Below are positions 8,143-18,272 of a stretch of 64,000 nt of DNA, piece by piece (within the stretch, counting starts at the first letter, position 1; every line of letters starts with the position of its first letter). The stretch is from BNXB01 sp031556375 (GTDB lineage Bacteria; Bacteroidota; Bacteroidia; Bacteroidales; Azobacteroidaceae). The notes beneath the pieces were generated by a model. The model had not been told where the DNA came from. It was given only the letters and a program-made list of their open reading frames with translations, and did not search any database. The translations under genes and the position numbers were made by a program. Where the stretch lies: NCBI GenBank assembly GCA_031556375.1, contig JAVBTA010000003.1, positions 1 through 64,000 of the forward strand, in the 5' to 3' direction.

Positions 8143-11100
8143 ATGGATATACATCAAATACTGCTAGAAAGAGTCCTGATCCTGGATGGGGCCATGGGAA
8201 CGATGATACAACGGTATCATCTGGAGGAAGAAGATTATCGGGGAGAACGTTTTGCTCATTTACCCGGACAACTGAAGGGGAATAATGATATGCTTAGTAT
8301 CACCCAGCCGGAAATTATTAAAAAGATCCATGTTGAGTATCTTGAGGCAGGAGCAGATATCATTGAAACAAATTCATTTAGTTGTACCACGATTTCCATG
8401 GCTGATTACGGCATGGAGTCTTATGTTAGGGAATTAAACCTGACGGCTGCTCATCTGGCTCGTGAAGTTGCTGATGAATATTCCCGGAAAAACCCCAAAA
8501 AACCTCGTTTTGTTGCCGGTTCTATAGGACCAACAAATAAAACTGCTTCTATATCTCCGGATGTTTCCAACCCAGGATATCGCAATATTACATTCGATGA
8601 TCTTCGAATTGCATTTAAAGAACAAATTTTAGCTTTGATTGAAGGAGGTGTCGACCTTTTGTTGATAGAAACCTGTTTTGATACTCTTAATGTGAAAGCT
8701 GGTTTGATGGCGGCAGAAGAAGCAATGAAAGAATCAGGTAAGAATATTCCTTTGATGCTTTCGTTCACATTGGCAGGAAAAAGCGGGCGTTTACTTTCCG
8801 GACAGACCCTGGATGCTGCAATGGCTTCCGTATCCCATGTCAAATTACTCTCAGTCGGCCTGAATTGTTCTTTTGGTGCTTCAGAGATGAAGCCTTTTCT
8901 GAAAGAATTAGGACGGATTGCTCCTTGCTTTATCAGTGCATACCCGAATGCCGGATTACCCAACAGTTTGGGAGAGTATGATGAAACTCCGGAAAAAATG
9001 GCTGTCCAGATTAAAGAATATATCAATGAGGGATTGGTTAATATTCTTGGAGGATGTTGTGGAACTACCCCTGCACATATTGCTCAATATTCAGCGCTTA
9101 TTGAAAATGCGAAACCTCATGTTGTTCCAAAACTATCCGAAAATCTGATTTTGTCCGGTTTGGATACCTTGGAAATTACTTCTGAAAGTAATTTCATAAA
9201 TGTTGGAGAACGGTGTAATGTAGCGGGTTCCCGTAAGTTTTTGAGGCTGATTAAAGAAAAAAAACAGGAAGAAGCGCTTTCTATTGCCCGCCAGCAGGTG
9301 GAGGATGGCGCTCAGATACTGGATATAAATGTAGATGACGGATTACTTGATGGTGTTCATGAGATGACCACTTTTCTTAATTTAATGTCATCTGAGCCCG
9401 ACATTGCCCGTATTCCGGTAATGATCGACAGTTCGGACTGGAACATTATCGAGGCCGGATTAAAGTGTCTGCAAGGTAAATCTATCGTTAATTCCATTAG
9501 TTTAAAAGAAGGTGAATCCGAATTTTTGCGAAAAGCAAGGAAAATCAAATCTTATGGTGCTGCGGTTGTTGCAATGGCATTTGATGAGAAAGGACAGGCC
9601 GATACTTTTGAGCGAAAAATAGAGATCTGCGAACGGGAATTTAAGCTTCTGATTCAAGAGGCCGGATTTCAGCCTTGTGATATCATTTTTGACCCGAATA
9701 TCCTGGCAATTGCCACAGGTATCGAAGAACATTCGAACTATGGATTGGATTTTATCCGGGCGACAGAATGGATTAAGCAAAACCTTCCGGGAGCAAAAGT
9801 AAGTGGGGGAGTCAGTAATCTTTCATTCTCTTTCCGCGGTAATAATTACCTTCGGGAATGTATGCATGCAGATTTTCTATACCATGCCATTAGGAAAGGT
9901 ATGGATATGGGAATCGTAAATCCCTCAACAACGGTAACTTATCAGGATATTCCTGAAGAATTATTGGAAATGATAGAAAATGTCATTTTTAACCGTACTC
10001 CGGACGCCGCAGAGAAGTTAACCGAATATGCTCAGCAGAATAACGAATCTCTTCAGGATAAAGAAGAAAAACAGGAAGAGTGGAGAAAATTCTCTCTTTC
10101 TGAACGTCTACAACATGCTCTGATCAAAGGGATTGATGTATATTTAGAAGAAGATTTGACAGAAGCGTTGAAAACGTATTCTCAGCCGATAGATATAATA
10201 GACCAACCGTTGATGGATGGTATGAATATCGTTGGAAACCTGTTCGGAGAAGGAAAAATGTTCCTTCCTCAGGTGGTAAAAACAGCCCGAACAATGAAAA
10301 AGGCCGTTGCTATCCTGCAACCTGCTATAGAGGCTACCCGCAAAGAAGGTTCGAGTCATGCGGGTAAGATCCTCATGGCTACAGTGAAAGGCGATGTTCA
10401 TGATATCGGTAAAAATATAACAGGAGTAGTCCTGGCTTGTAATAACTATGAAATTATAGACATTGGGGTGATGGTTCCGCCGGAAGAAATTATTCGTCAG
10501 GCAAAAGAACACCAGGTCGATATTATCGGATTAAGCGGACTAATAACGCCATCGCTTCAGGAAATGTCTTTTATGGCATCGGAATTGGAGCGGGAGAGGC
10601 TAAATGTTCCTCTTTTGATTGGCGGAGCTACGACATCCAAATTGCATACAGCTCTGAAAATAGACCCTCTTTACAACGGACCTGTAGTTTATGTTAAGGA
10701 TGCTTCTAAAGCAGTTCCTGTAGCAAATAAATTATTGAATCCGGAAGTAAAACAGGCATTTGTCAACGAAGTGAAAACCGAATATCAGTTATTACGTTCA
10801 AATAAAGAAAAACCGGTCGAGTCGGTTTCCCTCGATTATGCCCGTAAACACCCATATAAGATAGATTGGAGTAATCATAAGCCTGTAAAACCTTCATTTG
10901 AAGGGACTAAAGTAATTGAGTATATTTCAATAAGAAAAATTATTCCATATGTAGATTGGGCATTTTTCCTGGTTGCATGGAAATTCTCTCCAAAATTTGC
11001 GGGATGCGCTAAAATAGAGGACTCGGAATCGGCACGTAAAGCCTGGCTGGATGCATTTGATATTCAGGATAAAGAAAAGGCTACAGAGGCTCTAAAACTG

Positions 11101-11796
11101 ATACTGGATGCTCAGAATATGTTGAAGGACTGGTCTGAAAAAGAATATAATTTCATTAGTGCGATACTTTCGTTTTATCCGGTAGAAGTGATTGAGGAGG
11201 GTATTCGTGTGCAGGGAAAGGATATTCCGATGCTTCGTCAACAGGAAAAGCGTGAAGATAATGTGTATAAATCCCTGGTTGATTTCTTCAATCCGTCCGG
11301 AGATTATACGGGCTTTTTCATTGTAACGGCGGGAAATAATACTTCTGAACTGCTTAATCAATATAAAAAGCAGGGAGATACTTATAATGAGATCCTGATG
11401 CAAACTTTATGTGACCGTCTGGCAGAAGCGGCAACCGAATATTTGCACGAAAAAGTCCGAAAAGAATACTGGGGGTACGCTTCAGCTGAAAACAAAACTA
11501 GAGATGAGTTACTGAAAGTTGAATATCAAGGTATTCGTCCGGCTTCTGGTTATCCGTCTTTGCCGGATATTTCCCTGAATTTTACAATTGACGAGTTACT
11601 CGACATAAAACGGATCGGAGTTAGCCTGACGTCTAACGGAGCTATTTATCCGACAGCATCTGTTTGTGGTATGTATATCGCTCATCCGGAGTCTAAGTAC
11701 TTCACCATCGGAAAAATAGATGAAGAACAAATGGCGGATTACGGACGTAGAAAAGGCATTACCACAGAAGAGGTCAAAAAGTGGTTGGGGAGATAA
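8143..11796 (+). CDS. metH: Cobalamin-dependent methionine synthase MetH
   Basis: MetH transfers the methyl group of methyl-tetrahydrofolate to homocysteine through bound cobalamin. All four modules are present in the 1217 residues. The homocysteine domain (about 1-330) has zinc ligands in GLNCSFG and GGCCGTTPAH. The pterin domain is about 345-600. The cobalamin cap and binding domain (about 650-890) has the axial His753 in DVHDIGKN. The AdoMet reactivation domain (about 900-1217) has RPASGYPSLPD. It starts right after smpB. I saw no upstream cobalamin riboswitch, but the gene has no leader of its own in which one could lie. Confidence 0.97.
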   Translation: MDIHQILLERVLILDGAMGTMIQRYHLEEEDYRGERFAHLPGQLKGNNDMLSITQPEIIKKIHVEYLEAGADIIETNSFSCTTISMADYGMESYVRELNLTAAHLAREVADEYSRKNPKKPRFVAGSIGPTNKTASISPDVSNPGYRNITFDDLRIAFKEQILALIEGGVDLLLIETCFDTLNVKAGLMAAEEAMKESGKNIPLMLSFTLAGKSGRLLSGQTLDAAMASVSHVKLLSVGLNCSFGASEMKPFLKELGRIAPCFISAYPNAGLPNSLGEYDETPEKMAVQIKEYINEGLVNILGGCCGTTPAHIAQYSALIENAKPHVVPKLSENLILSGLDTLEITSESNFINVGERCNVAGSRKFLRLIKEKKQEEALSIARQQVEDGAQILDINVDDGLLDGVHEMTTFLNLMSSEPDIARIPVMIDSSDWNIIEAGLKCLQGKSIVNSISLKEGESEFLRKARKIKSYGAAVVAMAFDEKGQADTFERKIEICEREFKLLIQEAGFQPCDIIFDPNILAIATGIEEHSNYGLDFIRATEWIKQNLPGAKVSGGVSNLSFSFRGNNYLRECMHADFLYHAIRKGMDMGIVNPSTTVTYQDIPEELLEMIENVIFNRTPDAAEKLTEYAQQNNESLQDKEEKQEEWRKFSLSERLQHALIKGIDVYLEEDLTEALKTYSQPIDIIDQPLMDGMNIVGNLFGEGKMFLPQVVKTARTMKKAVAILQPAIEATRKEGSSHAGKILMATVKGDVHDIGKNITGVVLACNNYEIIDIGVMVPPEEIIRQAKEHQVDIIGLSGLITPSLQEMSFMASELERERLNVPLLIGGATTSKLHTALKIDPLYNGPVVYVKDASKAVPVANKLLNPEVKQAFVNEVKTEYQLLRSNKEKPVESVSLDYARKHPYKIDWSNHKPVKPSFEGTKVIEYISIRKIIPYVDWAFFLVAWKFSPKFAGCAKIEDSESARKAWLDAFDIQDKEKATEALKLILDAQNMLKDWSEKEYNFISAILSFYPVEVIEEGIRVQGKDIPMLRQQEKREDNVYKSLVDFFNPSGDYTGFFIVTAGNNTSELLNQYKKQGDTYNEILMQTLCDRLAEAATEYLHEKVRKEYWGYASAENKTRDELLKVEYQGIRPASGYPSLPDISLNFTIDELLDIKRIGVSLTSNGAIYPTASVCGMYIAHPESKYFTIGKIDEEQMADYGRRKGITTEEVKKWLGR

Positions 11797-11814
11797 ATTT
11801 TCTAATATTTTTTG

Positions 11815-11822
11815 TAACTTTG
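11815..11822 (+). promoter_or_regulatory. -7 promoter element of murB
   Basis: TAACTTTG lies 19 bases before the murB ATG and matches TAnnTTTG. A T-rich stretch precedes it. Confidence 0.55.
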
Positions 11823-11841
11823 CCTGTTTATACAGAGATAT

Positions 11842-12852
11842 ATGAAAATATACGAAAACTATTCCCTTAAGGAACATAATACATTCCATTTAGATGTTAA
11901 AACCCGGTGGTTCGTGGAGTACGAATCCGAAAAAGATTTGCAGACATTACTCTCTGATGAATTTTTTTTCTCCCAGGCTTTCTGGCATATAGGTCAGGGA
12001 AGTAATTTATTGTTTCTGAACGATTTTAACGGAATTATTATCCATTCGGCTATACGTGGTATTGATGTGATAAAAGAAGATGAAGGTTCTGTCTGGGTAA
12101 AAGCCGGTGCAGGAGTTGTCTGGGATGATTTTGTCGATTACTGTGTTGAAAAAGGTTGGGCAGGGGTAGAGAATTTATCTTTGATACCAGGAGAAGTAGG
12201 TGCTTCGGCTGTTCAAAATATCGGAGCATATGGTTCTGAAGTTGCTGATTGCATAACAGAAGTACACGCATATTCCCTTGAAACCGGAGAGAAAAATATT
12301 TTTTCGAATGACGATTGTAAATTTGCATATCGTAAAAGCTTTTTTAAAATAGAACAAAATAAAGGAAAGCACTTTATTTCTCATGTCGTATTTCAATTAT
12401 CGAAGAAACCGGTATTCAACATAGAATATGGGAATCTGAAAGAGATGTTGAAAAATAAAGAAATAAACCTGAAGGCTATACGGGAAGCCATAATTTCAGT
12501 CCGGAAAAGCAAACTTCCTGATCCTAAGGATTTTGGTAATGCCGGAAGTTTCTTTATGAATCCATATGTTTGTATGGAGCATTTCAAAGCAATGCAACAG
12601 AGATATCCTAATATGCCATTTTATCCGGTGAATGACGAAGTTATGAAAATTCCTGCGGCGTGGTTGATTGATCAATGCGGTTTGAAAGGCAAGACTCTGG
12701 GAGGAGCTGCTGTTCATGAAAAGCAACCATTGGTGTTGATCAATAAAAATGGAGCGACCGGAGATGAAATCGCTCAGTTGGCCGAAGAGGTCAGAGGAGC
12801 AGTGAAGAAAAAGTTTTCAATAGAACTTCATCCTGAAGTAAATTATATATAA
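11842..12852 (+). CDS. murB: UDP-N-acetylenolpyruvoylglucosamine reductase MurB
   Basis: MurB reduces the enolpyruvyl group with NADPH and FAD to form UDP-N-acetylmuramate for peptidoglycan. The 336-residue form resembles the E. coli type. The FAD site includes GQGSNLLF, the catalytic Ser is in GNAGSFFMNP, the conserved Arg-Lys pair is in FAYRKSFF, and the catalytic Glu is in ELHPEVNYI at the C-terminus. It begins a run with the metallo-hydrolase and uvrA genes, 11 bases ahead of the former. Confidence 0.96.
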   Translation: MKIYENYSLKEHNTFHLDVKTRWFVEYESEKDLQTLLSDEFFFSQAFWHIGQGSNLLFLNDFNGIIIHSAIRGIDVIKEDEGSVWVKAGAGVVWDDFVDYCVEKGWAGVENLSLIPGEVGASAVQNIGAYGSEVADCITEVHAYSLETGEKNIFSNDDCKFAYRKSFFKIEQNKGKHFISHVVFQLSKKPVFNIEYGNLKEMLKNKEINLKAIREAIISVRKSKLPDPKDFGNAGSFFMNPYVCMEHFKAMQQRYPNMPFYPVNDEVMKIPAAWLIDQCGLKGKTLGGAAVHEKQPLVLINKNGATGDEIAQLAEEVRGAVKKKFSIELHPEVNYI

Positions 12853-12863
12853 GCGGAATTTTA

Positions 12864-13619
12864 ATGAAACTGACATTTTTAGGTACAGGTACTTCCACCG
12901 GTATTCCGGAAATCGGATGTAATTGTGAGGTTTGTACATCTAAAGACCCTCGTGACAATCGATTACGCGTGTCGTTGTTTGTTGAGATCGAGGATAAAAA
13001 GATATTGATAGATTGTGGCCCGGATTTCCGGCAACAGATACTTTCTAATCCTGTAGAGCGTATCGATGCGGTTTTAATTACGCATGAACATTATGATCAC
13101 GTGGGAGGTATTGATGATCTGCGTCCGTTTTGTAAATTCGGGGCAGTAGACCTGTATGCCGAAAAATATGTTTCAGATGCTATCCGGTTGAGGATTCCAT
13201 ATGTCTTTCAAGAAAACAAATATCCGGGAGTTCCTAATATTTCACTGCATGAAATAGATATTCGTCCTTTTGAAATCAAAGGTTTAAAAATTACACCTAT
13301 TCGACTACTACATGGAAGGTTACCTATTTTTGGATATCGTATAGGAAAGATGGCATATCTTACTGATTTGAAAACGATTCCGGATGAGGAATATTCTAAG
13401 TTAGCTGATCTGGATGTGCTAATTATCAATGCTTTACATTTCAAAGAACATATTTCTCATGAAACCGTGGAAGATGCTCTTGAGAACATCGAAAGAATAA
13501 AGCCCCAAAGAGCGTTCCTTATCCATATGGGGCATCGTTTTGGTTTACATGCCATAATGGAGAACGAAATGCCTGAGAATGTATTTATTGCCTATGATGG
13601 TTTGAAAATAGATTTATGA
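12864..13619 (+). CDS. Metallo-beta-lactamase-fold phosphodiesterase (PhnP-like)
   Basis: The 251-residue protein has the MBL metal motif HEHYDH and the early FLGTGTSTGIPEIGCNCEVC segment. The latter includes the cysteine cluster seen in PhnP/YcbJ-type phosphodiesterases. PhnP acts on cyclic ribose phosphates, but no phn genes are nearby, so the substrate here is open. The final stop overlaps the possible first uvrA start (ATGA at 13616-13619), so the two are translationally linked. Confidence 0.85.
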   Translation: MKLTFLGTGTSTGIPEIGCNCEVCTSKDPRDNRLRVSLFVEIEDKKILIDCGPDFRQQILSNPVERIDAVLITHEHYDHVGGIDDLRPFCKFGAVDLYAEKYVSDAIRLRIPYVFQENKYPGVPNISLHEIDIRPFEIKGLKITPIRLLHGRLPIFGYRIGKMAYLTDLKTIPDEEYSKLADLDVLIINALHFKEHISHETVEDALENIERIKPQRAFLIHMGHRFGLHAIMENEMPENVFIAYDGLKIDL

Positions 13620-16459
13620 TTATGGAGAATGAGAAACAGATTGTAGAATCCGGATTAGTAGAGGTTCAGGGAGCACGTGTTCACAATCTGAAAAATATTG
13701 ATGTAAATATTCCACGTAACAGATTTACGGTCATTACCGGACTGAGTGGTAGTGGAAAATCTTCATTAGCTTTCGACACTATATTTGCTGAAGGCCAACG
13801 TCGTTATATCGAGACATTTTCATCTTATGCCCGTTCATTTTTAGGTAATCTGGAGCGTCCTGATGTAGACAAAATTTCAGGGTTGAGTCCCGTAATCGCC
13901 ATTGAACAGAAAACGACAAATCGCAGTCCTCGTTCAACAGTCGGAACAACGACCGAAATATATGATTTTCTACGTTTGCTTTATGCCAGGGCAGGAGATG
14001 CTTATTCATACAACACTGGAGAACGAATGGTAAAATATACTGAAGAGCAAGTCCTCGAGCTTATTATGGAGCGCTATAAGGAACGCAAGGTATATATCCT
14101 GGCTCCTGTTGTACGGAACAGAAAAGGTCATTATAAGGAGTTATTTGAGCAGCTACGTAAAAAAGGATTTTTGAATGTCCGTGTGGATGGTGAATTACGG
14201 GAAATTATTCCTGGAATGAAACTTGACCGTTACAAAAATCACGCGATAGAAGTGGTGATCGATAAGCTTTTGATTTCGGAAAATTTTGCTTCTAGGGTTA
14301 AAAACAGTGTTCGTACAGCAATGAAACATGGAGATGGTTTGTTGATTGTTCTAGATCTGGAAACCAGTGAAGTGTATCATTTCAGTCGTCGTTTAATGTG
14401 TCCTACTACAGGTTTGTCATACAGCGAACCTGCTCCTCATAATTTTTCATTCAATTCACCTCATGGAGCGTGTTCTCATTGCAAAGGGATAGGTACCGTT
14501 AATCAGATTGACATTCAGAAGATAGTCCCGAAGCCTGAACTCAGTATTCATCATGGAGGGATCGTTCCACTTGGAAAATATCGTAATGTGATGATTTTTT
14601 GGCAAATAGAGGCTATTTGCGAAAAACATGGTGTGACAATTAAGACTCCGATCAAAGATCTTCCTGAAGAAGCTATAGATGATATCATGAATGGGACGGA
14701 AGAACGCTTACAGATTAAAAACGAGTCTTTAGGAAGTTCCAATTATTTCCTTTCATTTGAAGGAGTTACGAAATATGTAATGATGCAGCAAGAATCCGAT
14801 GCTTCGGCATCTGCTCAAAAATGGGCGGATCAGTTTGTACGTACGGTTGTTTGTCCGGAGTGTAAAGGGCAACGTTTGAATAAAGAAGCATTACATTATT
14901 TCATTAATGAAAAAAATATTGCAGATCTGTCTGCGATGGACATTTCTGAATTAAGCGAATGGATAGATAAACTAGACTCCAGTCTAAGTGAAAAACAGAA
15001 ACAGATTGCGACAGAGATACTTAAAGAAATTCATTCCCGGTTACATTTTCTTGTGGATGTAGGATTGGATTATTTATCGTTAAGCCGTTCTTCTGTAAGC
15101 CTTTCCGGAGGGGAAAGTCAAAGGATACGTTTGGCCACTCAGATCGGTTCACAATTGGTTAATGTATTGTATATCCTTGATGAACCGAGTATCGGATTAC
15201 ATCAAAGGGATAATAACCGCTTGATCGATTCCTTGAAACAGCTTCGTGATACAGGAAACTCGGTCATTGTGGTTGAGCATGATAAAGATATGATGCTCAA
15301 TGCCGATTATGTGGTCGATTTAGGTCCCAGAGCCGGTCGTTTGGGGGGTGAAGTCGTCTTTTCCGGTACTCCACAAGAGATGCTTAAGTCGCATACACTG
15401 ACATCTGAATATTTGAGTGGAGAGAAAGCTATTCAAATACCTAAGAAAAGAAGAAAGGGCAATGGAAAGAAAATTGTGCTGAAAGGCGCTTCTGGAAATA
15501 ATTTGAAGCATATAAACGCAACTTTCCCGTTAGGCATGTTTATTTGTGTTACAGGAGTCTCCGGTAGTGGTAAATCAACTTTGATTAACGAAACATTACA
15601 ACAGATATTCAGTTCGAAGTTATATCGTGCTTTGGAAGATCCTCTTCCGTATGATTCTATCACCGGAATTGAGGAAATAGATAAGATTGTAAATGTGGAT
15701 CAATCGCCGATCGGCCGTACACCACGTTCTAATCCGGCGACATATACCGGTGTATTTTCGGATATCCGTAATTTGTTTGTAGAGTTACCAGAATCGAGGA
15801 TTAGGGGATATAAACCCGGTCGTTTTTCATTTAATATTCCAGGAGGTCGTTGTGAAACCTGCAATGGAAATGGTTATAAATCCATAGAAATGAATTTTTT
15901 ACCGGATGTAATGGTACCCTGCGAAGATTGTCATGGTAAACGATATAATCGAGAGACACTGGAAGTTCGTTTCAAGGGCAAATCGATTGCCGACGTTTTG
16001 GACATGACCATCAATATGGCTGTGGAGTTTTTTGAAAATGTACCTATTATCCTTAATAAAATCAAAGTATTACAGGATGTTGGGCTTGGTTATGTGAAAC
16101 TGGGACAATCATCCACGACTCTTTCCGGAGGAGAAAGTCAACGTGTGAAATTGGCTACAGAATTGGCTAAGCGTGATACCGGGCGGACTTTATATGTACT
16201 GGATGAGCCTACTACAGGTTTGCATTTTGAGGATATCAATATTCTTCTGGGAGTTATCAACCGTTTGGTTGATAAGGGAAATACTATGATCGTAATTGAA
16301 CATAACCTGGATGTCATTAAATGTGCGGATTATGTCATCGATATGGGACCCGAAGGCGGTCGAGGAGGAGGGTATGTCCTGTTTGAAGGAACTCCGGAAG
16401 CAATGGTTAAATCTGCCGATACACATACTGCCAAATACCTGAAAGCTGAATTGAAATAA
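13616..16459 (+). CDS. uvrA: Excinuclease ABC subunit UvrA
   Basis: UvrA recognises bulky DNA damage and loads UvrB in nucleotide excision repair. The protein (947 residues from 13616, or 945 from the second ATG at 13622) has two ABC modules with Walker A motifs GLSGSGKSSL and GVSGSGKSTL and two LSGGESQR signatures. The insertion zinc module reads CPTTG then CSHC, so it keeps three cysteines rather than four. The C-terminal zinc finger (CETC...CEDC) is complete. The start overlaps the preceding gene by 4 bases. Function is certain; the start choice is not. Confidence 0.97.
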   Translation: MIMENEKQIVESGLVEVQGARVHNLKNIDVNIPRNRFTVITGLSGSGKSSLAFDTIFAEGQRRYIETFSSYARSFLGNLERPDVDKISGLSPVIAIEQKTTNRSPRSTVGTTTEIYDFLRLLYARAGDAYSYNTGERMVKYTEEQVLELIMERYKERKVYILAPVVRNRKGHYKELFEQLRKKGFLNVRVDGELREIIPGMKLDRYKNHAIEVVIDKLLISENFASRVKNSVRTAMKHGDGLLIVLDLETSEVYHFSRRLMCPTTGLSYSEPAPHNFSFNSPHGACSHCKGIGTVNQIDIQKIVPKPELSIHHGGIVPLGKYRNVMIFWQIEAICEKHGVTIKTPIKDLPEEAIDDIMNGTEERLQIKNESLGSSNYFLSFEGVTKYVMMQQESDASASAQKWADQFVRTVVCPECKGQRLNKEALHYFINEKNIADLSAMDISELSEWIDKLDSSLSEKQKQIATEILKEIHSRLHFLVDVGLDYLSLSRSSVSLSGGESQRIRLATQIGSQLVNVLYILDEPSIGLHQRDNNRLIDSLKQLRDTGNSVIVVEHDKDMMLNADYVVDLGPRAGRLGGEVVFSGTPQEMLKSHTLTSEYLSGEKAIQIPKKRRKGNGKKIVLKGASGNNLKHINATFPLGMFICVTGVSGSGKSTLINETLQQIFSSKLYRALEDPLPYDSITGIEEIDKIVNVDQSPIGRTPRSNPATYTGVFSDIRNLFVELPESRIRGYKPGRFSFNIPGGRCETCNGNGYKSIEMNFLPDVMVPCEDCHGKRYNRETLEVRFKGKSIADVLDMTINMAVEFFENVPIILNKIKVLQDVGLGYVKLGQSSTTLSGGESQRVKLATELAKRDTGRTLYVLDEPTTGLHFEDINILLGVINRLVDKGNTMIVIEHNLDVIKCADYVIDMGPEGGRGGGYVLFEGTPEAMVKSADTHTAKYLKAELK

Positions 16460-16495
16460 TTTCAGCCCAGAATTGGTATTATCAGAAAAAAGTTA

Positions 16496-16503
16496 TAATT
16501 TTG
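16496..16503 (+). promoter_or_regulatory. -7 promoter element of tRNA-Pro
   Basis: TAATTTTG lies 11 bases ahead of the mature tRNA 5' end and fits TAnnTTTG. Confidence 0.5.
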
Positions 16504-16514
16504 CGTTGCAAAAG

Positions 16515-16587
16515 CGGGATGTAGCGCAGTTGGTAGCGTGCCACGTTCGGGACGTGGAGGTCGGGCGTTCGAATCGCCTCATCCCGA
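16515..16587 (+). tRNA. tRNA-Pro (anticodon CGG)
   Basis: A full cloverleaf is present: the 7-base acceptor stem CGGGATG/CATCCCG; a D arm GCGC/GCGT; anticodon stem CCACG/CGTGG with loop TTCGGGA, giving anticodon CGG; and a T arm GGGCG/CGCCT with loop TTCGAAT. The 73-base length excludes CCA, which is not encoded. A terminator follows. Confidence 0.97.
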
Positions 16588-16597
16588 CTTATTTTAT

Positions 16598-16648
16598 AAA
16601 ACAATCCTAATAATTATCTTAATGATTTTATGAGGATTGTTTTTTTTA
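16598..16648 (+). terminator. Terminator after tRNA-Pro
   Basis: AAAACAATCCT pairs with AGGATTGTTTT around an AT-rich loop and is followed by a run of T. Confidence 0.8.
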
Positions 16649-16764
16649 TTCAAACAAATTAAATTGAACCTGGTTCAGATTTTACAAAGATAGTGAAATC
16701 GCGATCATTTTTACTCAAATTCAAAACATCTTTTCATTAATGCAAAATAAAAAATAAAAATAAA

Positions 16765-18261
16765 TTATAATTCAAATGAACTTCTGTTCAGGAATGCAAC
16801 GGTTTTATGTATTTCTTTGTACATAACAATATCATCATCTACAAATGAAACCTCTTTACGATATGCTTTGAGGAAATTTTCCAGAATAGGGGATGATTTT
16901 GCCGGACGCCGGAATTCTATTCCTTGAGCTGCATTCATTAGCTCTATGGCCAGAATATGGCTCAAATTATCCATAATTTTGAATAATTTAGTTGCAGCAT
17001 TGGCTCCCATGCTCACATGATCTTCCTGTCCATTGGACGAGACAATGGAATCACTTGAAGCAGCATAACAATACATCTTATTCTGGCTGACCATAGAAGC
17101 TGAAGCATATTGTGGGATCATGAATCCGGAATTTACGCCGGGATTAGCAACCAAAAATTCAGGCAAACCTCGTAGTCCCATAATTAACTGAGCGACACGG
17201 CGTTCTGATATATTCCCTAGTTCAGCCAGCGCGATTGCCAGAAAATCGTACGAAATAGCCAAGGGCTGTCCGTGAAAATTTCCTCCGGAAAGAATTTTAT
17301 CTTCATCAGGGAAGATAGTCGGATTATCGGTTACGGAATTGATTTCTGTCAATAATACGGAGGCGACATATCTGATAGCATCTTTAGTAGCTCCATGTAC
17401 CTGTGGAATACAGCGGAAAGAGTAAGGATCTTGAATATGAGTTTTCTTTCTGGAAATCAGTTCACTACCCTCAAGTAAACGACGGAAGTTACTGCCGGTT
17501 TCGATTTGTCCTTTGTGCGGGCGCATTTGATGAAGGCAGTCCATAAAGGGGTCTATCAGTCCATCGAATGCTTCGAGGGAAATAGCAGCGATCCAATCTG
17601 CCATTTTAGAAAATTTGAAGGCTTTTAAGATTGCATATACACCATTTGCACTCATGAATTGTGTCCCGTTTAGTAGTGCAAGTCCTTCCTTACTCATTAA
17701 TCGGACAGGTTCCCAGCCGAATTCGTCTAAAACGCTTATTGCTTCACGCTTTTTACCTTGATAATAAACGTCGCCTACACCAATTAACGGAAGGAAAAGG
17801 TTCGCCAATGGAGCTAAGTCGCCGGAAGCTCCTAATGACCCTCTATCACAAACAATTGGCATGACATCGTTATTGAAAAAATCAATGATCCGTTGGACGG
17901 TAATGACTTGTACTCCGCTATATCCTAGAGAAAGAGCATGAGCTTTGAGCAACATCATCAATTTTACTATTACAGGGGGAACTTCCTCTCCAACACTGCA
18001 AGCATGTGATTTAACCAGGTTTTCCTGCAACTGGCTAAGTTCATCCGGAGAAATATTTTTGTTACAGAGAGAACCAAATCCAGTTGTAATTCCATACATA
18101 GGAGTCTCCTGTTCACTAATTTTTTTATCCAGATAATTACGACATTTTTGTATCCGTTCCTTAGCTTCCGGTGCTAATTCCAGCTTTAGATTCTTATTGA
18201 TGATGGTTTCGATAATTTCGAAAGTTAGTTCACCGGAACCGATATAATAAACGTTTTTCAT
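16765..18261 (-). CDS. hutH: Histidine ammonia-lyase HutH
   Basis: HutH removes ammonia from histidine to give urocanate, the first step of histidine breakdown. The MIO prosthetic group forms from Ala-Ser-Gly at residues 145-147 in GSLGASGDLAPL, and the GMNS-like later blocks are intact. I place the start at the ATG whose product begins MKNVYYIGSGEL, giving 498 residues, the family length. An in-frame ATG at 18294 would overlap fchA by 22 bases and add 11 unneeded residues. It is the last gene of the hutI-fchA-hutH operon. Confidence 0.95.
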   Translation of the reverse strand: MKNVYYIGSGELTFEIIETIINKNLKLELAPEAKERIQKCRNYLDKKISEQETPMYGITTGFGSLCNKNISPDELSQLQENLVKSHACSVGEEVPPVIVKLMMLLKAHALSLGYSGVQVITVQRIIDFFNNDVMPIVCDRGSLGASGDLAPLANLFLPLIGVGDVYYQGKKREAISVLDEFGWEPVRLMSKEGLALLNGTQFMSANGVYAILKAFKFSKMADWIAAISLEAFDGLIDPFMDCLHQMRPHKGQIETGSNFRRLLEGSELISRKKTHIQDPYSFRCIPQVHGATKDAIRYVASVLLTEINSVTDNPTIFPDEDKILSGGNFHGQPLAISYDFLAIALAELGNISERRVAQLIMGLRGLPEFLVANPGVNSGFMIPQYASASMVSQNKMYCYAASSDSIVSSNGQEDHVSMGANAATKLFKIMDNLSHILAIELMNAAQGIEFRRPAKSSPILENFLKAYRKEVSFVDDDIVMYKEIHKTVAFLNRSSFEL

Positions 18262-18272
18262 GAATTTCGGGG

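Noticed and set aside
8451..9026. 191-codon minus-strand frame inside metH
   Set aside because: It lies wholly within a well-supported metH domain and is a reading-frame shadow.
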